16,001 nucleotides of DNA, from the NCBI GenBank assembly GCA_027041035.1, contig JALULB010000036.1:1-16001 (forward strand), written 5' to 3'. The notes under the pieces are model-generated. The model was not told where the DNA came from and searched no databases. It saw only the letters and a list, made by a program, of their open reading frames with translations. Position numbers and translations under genes: made by a program. The DNA comes from Sedimenticola sp. GTDB lineage: Bacteria > Pseudomonadota > Gammaproteobacteria > Chromatiales > Chromatiaceae. Below, piece by piece: positions 1 to 6,244 of this stretch; positions within the stretch are counted from its first letter, which is position 1; every line of letters starts with the position of its first letter.

Positions 1-328
1 TCAGCTCTTCCAGGGTCGGAATGATCGTTTCGATGCGCCGCAACACCATACCGACGGAATCGCGCTGCACGAATGCGCTGACGCGGAAACGCCCGACCCC
101 GCGCGCGCCGATGGCGAAGTTGCATTCCTTGGTCGCCATGAACTCCTCGCGCTGCTCCGGCGACATCAGCGACAATGTCAGCTCGCGCGTCTGCTCCTGC
201 GTCAGGCGTGCACTGGAGACCGGCGCGATCCGCCCGTGCACCTTGATGCTAGGGGGCAGATCCGCGGTGATGAACAGGTCCGACGCCTGCTTCTTCACCA
301 TTACCTTGAGCAAAGAATTGAAATCCAT
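1..328 (-). CDS. pilU: PilU, type IV pilus retraction ATPase paralogue (N-terminal part only)
   Basis: PilU is a cytoplasmic hexameric ATPase of the PilT/GspE family that assists PilT in depolymerising type IV pili (twitching, DNA uptake). Only the first 109 residues are in the window; the gene runs off the left edge. The translation begins MDFNSLLKVMVKKQASDLFI and continues with an N-terminal PAS-like domain (CNFAIGARGVGRFRVSAF, then the R-R-I-E segment), which matches PilU rather than PilT. The ATPase core with its Walker motifs lies outside the window. The ATG at 328 is preceded by a G-rich Shine-Dalgarno-like run (AGGGGG) about 8 nt upstream. It lies 35 nt behind the pilT stop on the same strand, so the two are very likely co-transcribed as pilT-pilU. 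Identity is confident from family resemblance and context; a second PilT-like paralogue is the only realistic alternative. Confidence 0.9.
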   Translation of the reverse strand, partial: MDFNSLLKVMVKKQASDLFITADLPPSIKVHGRIAPVSSARLTQEQTRELTLSLMSPEQREEFMATKECNFAIGARGVGRFRVSAFVQRDSVGMVLRRIETIIPTLEEL

Positions 329-363
329 GAGAGATACCCCCTATGTCAGTGGTAGAGCCGCCG

Positions 364-1404
364 TCAGGCGGTGAATGCCGCCTTGTCCATCGCCCGGGAA
401 CGCGCGTCGTTGCGGCTGATCAGGCCACGCTCGACCAACTCCTTCAGGTGTTGATCCAGCGTCTGCATGCCATGCGCCTGGCCGGTCTGGATGGCGGAAT
501 ACATCTGCGCCACCTTGTCCTCGCGAATCAGATTGCGGATCGCCGGCGTGCCGACCATGATCTCCCACGCGGCGGTACGTCCACCGCCGATCTTCTTCAG
601 CAGGGTCTGCGCGATGACCGAACGCAGGGACTCGGACAGCATCGAGCGCACCATGTCCTTCTCGCCGCCCGGGAACACATCGACGATACGGTCGATGGTC
701 TTCGCCGCCGAGCTGGTATGCAGGGTGCCGAACACCAGATGGCCGGTTTCGGCGGCGGTCAATGCCAGACGGATGGTCTCCAGATCACGCAGCTCGCCGA
801 CCAGGATGATATCCGGATCCTCGCGCAGCGCCGAACGCAGCGCCTCGGAGAACCCCAGCGTATCACGATGCACCTCGCGCTGGTTGATCAGGCTTTTCTT
901 GCTCTGGTGGACGAACTCGATCGGATCCTCGATCGTCAGGATATGACCGTATTCGTTGTCGTTCTTGTAATCGATCATCGCCGCCAGGGTGGTCGACTTA
1001 CCCGAACCGGTGGGTCCGGTCACCAACACGATGCCGCGTGGCACGTTGATGATCTCCTTGAAGATATCCGGACAGCCCAGGTCGTCCAGCGTCAACACCT
1101 TGGACGGAATGGTACGAAACACCGCCGCCGCGCCACGGTCCTGATTGAAGGCATTGACACGAAAACGCGCCAAGCCGGGGATCTCGAAGGAGAAATCCAC
1201 TTCGAGAAACTCCTCGTAGTCCTTGCGCTGGCGGTCGTTCATGATGTCGTAGACCAGGCCATGCACGACCTTGTGATCCAGCGCCGGCACGTTGATGCGA
1301 CGTATATCACCGTCTACCCGGATCATCGGGGGCAGCCCCGAGGACAAATGTAAATCCGATGCGTCATGCTTGACGCTGAAAGCCAGTAATTCCGCTATAT
1401 CCAC
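364..1404 (-). CDS. pilT: PilT, type IV pilus retraction ATPase
   Basis: PilT is the hexameric motor at the inner-membrane base of the type IV pilus; it hydrolyses ATP to pull pilin back into the membrane. The 346-residue product matches the family's usual length of about 344. From the chosen start: N-terminal PAS-like domain (about 1-110), Walker A GPTGSGKST at 130-138, Asp box TIEDPIEF at 158-165, Walker B DPDIILVGELRD at 196-207, His box ETGHLVFGTLHT at 219-230, and the retraction-specific AIRNLIRED motif at 288-296. I chose the GTG at 1404, giving (V/M)DIAELLAFSVK, because PilT proteins begin there and a GGAG lies 6 nt upstream; an ATG at 1488 would add 28 residues unlike the family. It is followed at 35 nt by pilU. 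No convincing sigma-70 promoter was seen upstream; a 17-bp palindrome lies about 105 nt upstream. Confidence 0.96.
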   Translation of the reverse strand: MDIAELLAFSVKHDASDLHLSSGLPPMIRVDGDIRRINVPALDHKVVHGLVYDIMNDRQRKDYEEFLEVDFSFEIPGLARFRVNAFNQDRGAAAVFRTIPSKVLTLDDLGCPDIFKEIINVPRGIVLVTGPTGSGKSTTLAAMIDYKNDNEYGHILTIEDPIEFVHQSKKSLINQREVHRDTLGFSEALRSALREDPDIILVGELRDLETIRLALTAAETGHLVFGTLHTSSAAKTIDRIVDVFPGGEKDMVRSMLSESLRSVIAQTLLKKIGGGRTAAWEIMVGTPAIRNLIREDKVAQMYSAIQTGQAHGMQTLDQHLKELVERGLISRNDARSRAMDKAAFTA

Positions 1405-1507
1405 CCAAGTCTCCAAAAACGAAAAGTCATGCGAACACCCGCCGCGTTGCGTGGCGTCCGTGAGCTGCCTATCGGCAGTCACCGTCAAACCTGCATCATC
1501 CCATGCG

Positions 1508-1524
1508 CTGGAATATCATTCCAG
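1508..1524. promoter_or_regulatory. 17-bp palindrome upstream of pilT (possible operator)
   Basis: The sequence reads CTGGAAT-ATC-ATTCCAG, a perfect 7-bp inverted repeat around a 3-nt centre, about 105 nt upstream of the pilT start codon. Its size and symmetry fit a dimeric regulator's binding site. On the minus strand it is followed by a TTGACG-like hexamer (near 1475) without a good -10 partner. I do not recognise it as the site of a known regulator; a small RNA hairpin or chance remain possible. Confidence 0.3.
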
Positions 1525-1546
1525 ACCGGTTTCACAAGTATAGCCG

Positions 1547-1622
1547 GCGCCATTTCGTACGGGACCAGGCGCAAGGAGGCCGGGGGGCACACCCCACAAC
1601 GGCGAGCAACGCGGCATCGGGC
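1547..1622. repeat. Dispersed hairpin-type repeat, copy A (interrupted by the MITE-like element)
   Basis: By eye this stretch aligns with 11188-11260 at roughly 70% identity. Shared blocks are GCCATT near the start, AGGCGC-AGGAG-CC, a GGGG/CCCC mini-hairpin and CCCACAAC followed by GAGCAACGC (GGGCAACGC in copy B). Copy B sits inside a large imperfect hairpin. In copy A the matching right arm appears to continue beyond the inserted MITE-like element: about 1791-1820 holds a GAAATCGCTGCG segment resembling the reverse complement of the left arm around CGCCATTTCG. Nothing in it looks coding. It could be a structured intergenic repeat or a small RNA. Confidence 0.5.
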
Positions 1623-1626
1623 CTAG

Positions 1627-1786
1627 GAGTCTGTCGGGTTATGGGGGATCGTAGCGAGGAGGTGGGAGAGCGAGGCCAAATGTTCCCGGTTTTGAGGCGC
1701 ATAGTGGGCCTATGTAACGAAAAAACGGGGATATTTGGACCGCTCTCCCATCTTCGCAGTAGATTCATCCATAATCCGACAGCCTC
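1627..1786. mobile_element. MITE-like palindromic element, copy 1, with CTAG on both sides
   Basis: A 160-bp element begins GAGTCTGTCGGGTTATGG and ends with the complement of GAGGCTGTCGGATTATGG, so its ends are inverted repeats. The two arms continue to match imperfectly inward (GGGAGAGCG, CCAAAT) to a centre at CATAGTGGGCCTATG. It is flanked on each side by CTAG (1623-1626 and 1787-1790), which fits a 4-bp target duplication, though CTAG is itself palindromic. A second copy at 5736-5896 lies in the opposite orientation with about 94% identity by hand alignment (8 substitutions, one 1-nt indel). There is no transposase; short open frames inside it are not gene-like. Mobilisation in trans by an IS transposase with matching ends is the natural inference. 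I cannot name the parent IS family; a 4-bp CTAG target would be compatible with several. Confidence 0.75.
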
Positions 1787-1849
1787 CTAGGGCCACGGCC
1801 GAAGACGAGAAATCGCTGCGAGGGAAATCCGGGGACGATGTGACATCTC

Positions 1850-1885
1850 CGGGGCGCGGAGGCCGCGCCCCGTGAAAACGGGGCG
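1850..1885 (-). terminator. Overlapping GC-rich hairpins behind rpoS (candidate terminator)
   Basis: Reading with rpoS, transcription would first meet CGCCCCG-TTTTCA-CGGGGCG (1885-1866), then a perfect 10-bp stem with a 3-nt loop, CGGGGCGCGG-CCT-CCGCGCCCCG (1872-1850). The two share the 1866-1872 segment and cannot form together. They start 14 nt after the rpoS stop. There is no clear U-tract, so this is a stable 3' end structure or atypical terminator rather than a textbook intrinsic one. Confidence 0.5.
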
Positions 1886-1899
1886 TGGAGGGTAGCGGG

Positions 1900-2859
1900 T
1901 TACTTGAAGATCGCCTCCAGCGAGAAACCTTCCTTCTCCAGGATCACGCGCAGGCGACGCAGCGCGTCGATCTGGATCTGACGCACGCGTTCGCGCGTCA
2001 CGCCCAACTCGTTGGCGACCTGTTCCAGCGTCGAGTTTTCATAGCCGTGCAGGCCAAAGCGTCGCTCGACGACCTCGCGCTGCTTGTCGTTCAGGCGGGT
2101 CAGCCAGCTGTCCATATGCTTCTTGATGCTCTCCGTCTGAAGGGTCGCCGTCGGATCCGGCATGTCTTCATCGGCAATGGTATCGAGCAGTGGCTTGTCG
2201 GCGTCCTTGCCATACGGCGTGTCCACGGAGGTGACCCGCTCGTTCAGGCCGAGCATGCGCTCCACCTCGCTGAGCGGCCTGTCCAGCAGATCGGCGATCT
2301 CTTCCGCGCTGGGTTCATGGTCCAGCTCCTGGGTCAACTGGCGCGCGGCGCGCAGGTAGGTGTTGATCTCCTTGACCACGTGTATCGGCAGGCGGATGGT
2401 GCGCGTCTGGTTCATGATCGCGCGTTCGATGGTCTGGCGTATCCACCAGGTGGCGTATGTGGAGAATCGAAAACCACGCTCGGGGTCGAACTTCTCCACT
2501 GCCCGGATCAGGCCGAGATTGCCCTCCTCGATCAGATCGAGCAAGGCGAGGCCGCGGTTCATGTAGCGCCGCGCGATCTTGACGACCAGGCGCAGGTTGC
2601 TTTCGATCATGCGCTTGCGCGCGGCGTCGTCGCCCTTCTGCGCGCGGCGGGAGAAAAACACCTCCTCCTCGGCGCTGAGCAGTGCCGAGGCGCCAATCTC
2701 GGACAGATAGACACGGGTCGCGTCCAACTGCGCCGTGCTGACCTCGCCAGCCGCGTAGACATTGTCTTTCCTCGGTGTGTCCAGCGCGGGTCGCCGCGCG
2801 CCGCGCGGCTTATCGTCTTCCGACATCACTTCCGTTTGCGTTCCTTCTTCCTCTTTCAT
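1900..2859 (-). CDS. rpoS: RNA polymerase sigma factor RpoS (sigma-38)
   Basis: RpoS directs RNA polymerase to stationary-phase and general-stress promoters. The 319-residue protein has the sigma-70 group 2 layout: region 1.2 at about 44-77, region 2 at 85-155 ([17 protein letters not shown], then [17 protein letters not shown] for -10 recognition), region 3 at 165-240, and region 4 at 253-306 with the helix-turn-helix [20 protein letters not shown]. The stretch [31 protein letters not shown] and [11 protein letters not shown] are RpoS-type rather than RpoD-type; the lysine in IHVVKE is the position used for RssB recognition in E. coli (K173). There is no RpoD-type region 1.1. ATG at 2859 has a strong GGAGG 6 nt upstream. 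It is the last gene after nlpD (60-nt gap); in enterics the main rpoS promoter lies within nlpD, which is plausible but not shown here. Confidence 0.97.
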   Translation of the reverse strand: MKEEEGTQTEVMSEDDKPRGARRPALDTPRKDNVYAAGEVSTAQLDATRVYLSEIGASALLSAEEEVFFSRRAQKGDDAARKRMIESNLRLVVKIARRYMNRGLALLDLIEEGNLGLIRAVEKFDPERGFRFSTYATWWIRQTIERAIMNQTRTIRLPIHVVKEINTYLRAARQLTQELDHEPSAEEIADLLDRPLSEVERMLGLNERVTSVDTPYGKDADKPLLDTIADEDMPDPTATLQTESIKKHMDSWLTRLNDKQREVVERRFGLHGYENSTLEQVANELGVTRERVRQIQIDALRRLRVILEKEGFSLEAIFK

Positions 2860-2919
2860 TTGCTGCCTCCATCTTCAATCTAGCGAAGAACGGGCCACGA
2901 CAGGATCGGACTGCATCCA

Positions 2920-3717
2920 TCAAGGAAGAAAGGCAAGAGGATTCACCGGCTTTCCTTCGCGGCGAATCTCGAAATGCAGCATGGCGCGCCCATCGGGCGC
3001 CGTGCCCATCTCCGCAATTTTCTGTCCTTTGGTGACCTTCTGTTTATCTTTTACCAGCAGCTTTCGGTTGAAACCATAAGCGCTGAGATAATTGTTATTG
3101 TGCTTGATAATAATAAGCTTGCCATAGCCCCGGAGTCCACTGCCGGCGTATACGACTTTACCACTTTCGGCTGTATGAATCGTCTGACCGACGCGTCCGG
3201 CGATGCGAATGCCCTTGCTCACCTGGGAACCCGGCTCGAAACGCTGCGCCAGTTTTCCTTTGACTGGCCAGCGCCAATGAAGTTTCCGCTCGTGGACCGG
3301 CTTGCTGGCTGTCGGCGTCTTGCGGGGTTTCTTGACGCGCTGAATGGGCGGCTTCGCTTTATGCGGAACGACGGCCGGTTTTCTCGCATGGGAAGGACGC
3401 GCGCGCGACGCGACCACCGTGCGTGATCGGTAAAGACGCAGCCGTTGGCCGGGATAGATCGTATAGGGCCGGCGGATGGCGTTCCAGCGCGCGAGACGGC
3501 GATAATCCAGGTTGTACCGCCAGGCGATCTCGAACAGCGTATCGCCCCGGCGCACGATGTAGACCGCCGGCCGGTTCTTCGCGCGCGTGTTTCCGTGATG
3601 CCCGCGACTCTCGACCGGCGCCTTGTTGTAGCTCGCGCAACCCGGCAGGCCGAGGACAAGGCAGACCAACAGCAGCCCCGCCAGGAGCCTGTCGCGCATC
3701 CCCATGGACTCGGCCAT
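2920..3717 (-). CDS. nlpD: NlpD-type lipoprotein, LysM plus degenerate LytM/M23 domain
   Basis: NlpD is an outer-membrane lipoprotein that activates the amidase AmiC during septal peptidoglycan splitting. The 265-residue product has a hydrophobic signal sequence with lipobox LPGC (Cys27), a LysM domain at about 53-97 (YIVRRGDTLFEIAWRYNLDY), a basic Pro/Lys/Arg linker at about 98-145, and a LytM domain at about 160-262 (GYGKLIIIKHNNNYLSAYGF, MLHFEIRREGKPVNPLAFLP). The M23 zinc-binding residues are missing: the GIDIAG-type Asp is Arg (GIRIAG), and LHFEIR lacks the HxH pattern, as in non-catalytic NlpD/EnvC proteins. The ATG at 3717 follows the upstream stop by one base (TGAcATG), suggesting translational coupling; in-frame ATGs at residues 5 and 7 are possible starts because no strong ribosome-binding site precedes any of them. 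rpoS follows. Confidence 0.93.
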   Translation of the reverse strand: MAESMGMRDRLLAGLLLVCLVLGLPGCASYNKAPVESRGHHGNTRAKNRPAVYIVRRGDTLFEIAWRYNLDYRRLARWNAIRRPYTIYPGQRLRLYRSRTVVASRARPSHARKPAVVPHKAKPPIQRVKKPRKTPTASKPVHERKLHWRWPVKGKLAQRFEPGSQVSKGIRIAGRVGQTIHTAESGKVVYAGSGLRGYGKLIIIKHNNNYLSAYGFNRKLLVKDKQKVTKGQKIAEMGTAPDGRAMLHFEIRREGKPVNPLAFLP

Positions 3718-3718
3718 G

Positions 3719-4300
3719 TCAAGCCATCATTTTGTAACCGACATAAGCCACCACCAGCGCGACCACCGCCCAGCCGATGGCGTCGATGTAGCGGCGGATA
3801 TGCTGCTCCATGCGTTCGCCACCCTTCGCAATCAGAAAGGACACCAGAAAGAAGCGTGCGCCGCGACCCATGGCCGACGCGGCAACGAACGGCAGCAGCG
3901 CCATGGATACCGCGCCGGCGGTTATCGTGAACAGCTTGTAGGGTATCGGGCTGAAGCCGGCGATCAGCATCGCCCAGAAACCCCATTCATCGAACCAGCC
4001 ACGCACGGTCAGATATTTCTCGTAGTAATGCAAACGGTGAAGCCAGGGTTCCACCAGTTCGAAACCGAAATGCCCGATCAGATAACCCAGCAGGCCGCCG
4101 AGCACCGAGGCAACCGTCGTCAGCAGCGCGAAGCGCATCGCCTTGTCGTTACGCGCCAGCGCCATCGGCGCGAGCATCACATCCGGCGGTACCGGAAAGA
4201 ACGACGATTCGGCAAAACTCAGGCCGGCCAGGTAACGTTCCGCATGCGGGTGCCGCGACCAGCTCAGGGTCTTGTCATACAATCTGCCAAACAGGCTCAC
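3719..4300 (-). CDS. YqaA/DedA-type (SNARE-associated, VTT domain) inner-membrane protein
   Basis: This is a 193-residue polytopic membrane protein of the DedA/VTT superfamily, YqaA subgroup. Such proteins are linked to membrane homeostasis and lipid scrambling or transport; the substrate of this subgroup is not established. Visible family features are SFAESSFFPVPPDVMLAPMAL near residues 28-48, the glycine-rich ASVLGGLLGYLIGHFGFEL membrane segment, the re-entrant-type motif IAGFSPIPYKLFTITAG, the RGARFFLV segment, and a C-terminal membrane helix (AIGWAVVALVVAYVGY). The start is a GTG whose G is shared with the pcm stop (TAGTG), with GGAGG about 9 nt upstream. Its stop is one base before the nlpD ATG. 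The position between pcm and nlpD is common in Gammaproteobacteria, so it belongs to the operon. Confidence 0.88.
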   Translation of the reverse strand: MSLFGRLYDKTLSWSRHPHAERYLAGLSFAESSFFPVPPDVMLAPMALARNDKAMRFALLTTVASVLGGLLGYLIGHFGFELVEPWLHRLHYYEKYLTVRGWFDEWGFWAMLIAGFSPIPYKLFTITAGAVSMALLPFVAASAMGRGARFFLVSFLIAKGGERMEQHIRRYIDAIGWAVVALVVAYVGYKMMA

Positions 4301-4965
4301 TACTGCACTCCTCCGAGTAGCGGCACGAAACTGACGGTTTCCAGGCGTTCAGTCTTGTAGCCGGATGTGGTGCGCACCACGCGCACCAATTGTTGTTGAT
4401 TGCGTCGCCCGTAAGGAAGGATCAGATGCCCGCCGATGCTGAGCTGCTCGATCAGTGACTCGGGGATATACTCCGGCGCCGCCGTGACGATGATGCCGTC
4501 GTAGGGCGCGTATTGCGGCAGCCCCATGCCGCCATCGCAATGATGCGGGTGCGCGTTCTTCAGGCGCAACGCGCGTAGCCGGGCGCGCGCCAGCCCGAGC
4601 AAGGACTCGATGCGCTCCACCGTGTACACCCGCTTCACCAGTTGCGCGAGGATCGCGGTCTGATAGCCGGAGCCGGTGCCGATCTCCAGCACGTTGGTCA
4701 GCGGCTGCTTCTCCAGCAGCGTCTGGGTCATCAGGGCCACGATGAAGGGCTGCGAGATGGTCTGGCCGTGCCCGATGGGCAGCGCGGTATCCTCGTAGGC
4801 GCGGCTGGCCAGCGCCTCGTCGACGAAGATATGGCGTGGCGTATCGCGTATCGCCTCGATGACCCGGGGATCACTGATACCACGCAGGCGCAGGCGCTCT
4901 ACCAGGCGCTCACGGGTTCGCTGCGAGGTCATGCCGATGCCGCGATAGCCGATACCCGCCATCAT
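4300..4965 (-). CDS. pcm: Protein-L-isoaspartate O-methyltransferase
   Basis: Pcm is a cytoplasmic SAM-dependent enzyme that methylates L-isoaspartyl residues in aged proteins, starting their conversion back to aspartate. The 221-residue product has the family signature [13 protein letters not shown] (about 61-73, including the active-site Ser71), SAM-binding motif [17 protein letters not shown] (about 92-107), the post-I acidic site VERIE, and [16 protein letters not shown] followed by GGHLILPYG. The usual GDGWxGW segment is altered to CDGGMGLP, which is worth noting but lies outside motif I. The ATG at 4965 overlaps the surE stop by ATGA, implying coupled translation; a second in-frame start at residue 12 ([10 protein letters not shown]) is where many homologues begin, giving 210 residues. 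The 3' end overlaps the next gene by one base. Confidence 0.95.
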   Translation of the reverse strand: MMAGIGYRGIGMTSQRTRERLVERLRLRGISDPRVIEAIRDTPRHIFVDEALASRAYEDTALPIGHGQTISQPFIVALMTQTLLEKQPLTNVLEIGTGSGYQTAILAQLVKRVYTVERIESLLGLARARLRALRLKNAHPHHCDGGMGLPQYAPYDGIIVTAAPEYIPESLIEQLSIGGHLILPYGRRNQQQLVRVVRTTSGYKTERLETVSFVPLLGGVQ

Positions 4966-5711
4966 GCCCAGGCCTCCAGCCAGCTTTGCAGCGACGGCAA
5001 CGCGGCGGCATGAGTCAGGTCGGCGCGCAACGGCGTGACCGAGACACAGTGATTACGCAAGGCATGGAAATCCGTGCCCTCGCCGGCGTCCTGCTCCGGC
5101 CCGGGCGGACCGACCCAGTAGAGGGTCTCACCGCGTGGATCGGTGCTACGCACCGCCGGTTCGGCCTTATGGCGATGACCGAGACGGGTCGAGCGAAAAC
5201 CCCGCAACGCCTCCCACGGGATGTCCGGCACATTGACGTTCAGGATGGTCTGCCTGTCCAGCGGACGCTGCTGCACCTGGGCAAGCAGATCGGCCGCAAC
5301 CCGTGCCGCCGTTTGCAGATGGGACGGGGTGAATGAATCGATGGAGATCGCGATCGCCGGATAGCCGAGAAAGCGCCCCTCGGTAGCCGCCGCGACGGTA
5401 CCGGAATAGAGTACGTCGTCACCCAGATTGGCGCCGAGATTGATCCCCGAGATCACCATGTCCGGCTCGCGGTCGAGGAGTCCGGTAATCGCCACGTGCA
5501 CGCAATCGGTCGGCGTGCCATTGACCTTGTAGAAACCGTTGTCCATGAGCCGCACCCGCAGCGGATTCTCCAGCGTCAGCGAGTTGCTCGCGCCGCTGCG
5601 ATCCCGATCCGGCGCCACCACGGTGATGTCGGCAAGCCCCGCGACACCATCGGCAAGCGCCTTCAGGCCGGGAGCCAGATAGCCATCATCGTTGCTGAGC
5701 AGTATTCTCAT
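4962..5711 (-). CDS. surE: SurE, 5'/3'-nucleotidase (stationary-phase survival protein)
   Basis: SurE is a metal-dependent cytoplasmic phosphatase acting on nucleoside monophosphates and short polyphosphate, associated with stationary-phase survival. The 249-residue product has all metal-site elements: LSNDDG with Asp8 and Asp9, Ser39 in [10 protein letters not shown], and Asn91/Asn95 in [10 protein letters not shown], followed by [15 protein letters not shown]. Length and motif spacing are normal. It is the first gene of the five-gene minus-strand operon, overlapping pcm by 4 nt. No recognisable ribosome-binding site precedes the ATG (upstream CCCCTTGCATAAAATCCG). The usual gammaproteobacterial upstream neighbour truD is absent; instead a MITE-like element ends 24 nt upstream, so the operon's native leader or promoter may have been displaced or replaced. 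Confidence 0.96.
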   Translation of the reverse strand: MRILLSNDDGYLAPGLKALADGVAGLADITVVAPDRDRSGASNSLTLENPLRVRLMDNGFYKVNGTPTDCVHVAITGLLDREPDMVISGINLGANLGDDVLYSGTVAAATEGRFLGYPAIAISIDSFTPSHLQTAARVAADLLAQVQQRPLDRQTILNVNVPDIPWEALRGFRSTRLGHRHKAEPAVRSTDPRGETLYWVGPPGPEQDAGEGTDFHALRNHCVSVTPLRADLTHAAALPSLQSWLEAWA

Positions 5712-5735
5712 CGGATTTTATGCAAGGGGTTCCAG

Positions 5736-5896
5736 GAGCCTGTCGGATTATGGATGAATTAACTGCGAAGCTGGGAGAGCGGTCCAAATATCCCTGTTTT
5801 TTTCGTCACATAGGTCCACTATGCGCCTCAAAACCGGGAACATTTGGCCTCGCTCTCCCACCTCCTCGCTACGATCCCCCATAACCCGACAGGCTC
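5736..5896. mobile_element. MITE-like palindromic element, copy 2 (inverted relative to copy 1)
   Basis: This 161-bp element is the reverse complement of the one at 1627-1786, differing by hand alignment at 8 substitutions and one extra base in an A/T run. Ends are GAGCCTGTCGGATTATGG and its near-complement CCATAACCCGACAGGCTC. Flanks are CCAG (5732-5735) and CTAG (5897-5900): one mismatch from a 4-bp target duplication, so this copy may have a decayed or recombined flank. Its right-hand neighbour is the intergenic region before a divergent lipoprotein gene; its left-hand neighbour is the surE start codon 24 nt away. No coding capacity is evident. Together with copy 1 it brackets surE-pcm-yqaA-type-nlpD-rpoS. 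Confidence 0.75.
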
Positions 5897-6073
5897 CTAG
5901 CAATTGTATGGCCGCCCGGGACGAAGATGCCACAACGACATTCAACTTCGGGGACGCTTCACAGGTCGATCAATATACTTCAAATATATCCCTGCCGCAC
6001 CCCGGCATCGCGCTTTTCGGCCGACTCAATGATTCGCGTGACCGGCCGCCATGTGAGCTGCCCGTAGCAGATT

Positions 6074-6101
6074 TTGAAGGTAGATGGGGATACGCTATAG
6101 T
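6074..6101 (+). promoter_or_regulatory. Candidate sigma-70 promoter for the CsgG-like lipoprotein gene
   Basis: TTGAAG (6074-6079), a 16-nt spacer, then TATAGT (6096-6101) give a fair -35/-10 pair. The start would be near 6108, leaving a leader of about 135 nt. The leader contains an imperfect stem ACCCGC (6113-6118) with GCGGGT (6139-6144), extended by GCG/CGC. The rest of the gene-free stretch 5901-6073 shows no recognisable gene or signal. Confidence 0.4.
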
Positions 6102-6244
6102 TACAGGAATTGACCCGCGCGACAGGATGCGCCTCGCGGCGGGTTATGTCCCACGACGAATCCGGGATAGAAAAACACGAGCACAATATTATCAAGTTGG
6201 CCCACGCGGCCCGCACCACCAGGAAACCAGGAGAAGATTTCGTG

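Noticed and set aside
1503..1790. Short open frames through the MITE-like elements (also 5748-5945) sharing the segment CRVMGDRSEEVGERGQMFP
   Set aside because: The shared peptide only reflects the repeated DNA. The frames end differently in the two copies because of an indel and have no ribosome-binding site, so coding is not supported.
3681..3694. 14-bp match (CCAGGAGCCTGTCG) to the end of the MITE-like element inside nlpD
   Set aside because: It encodes part of the NlpD signal sequence in frame, has no further similarity on either side and no partner end, so it is most likely chance.
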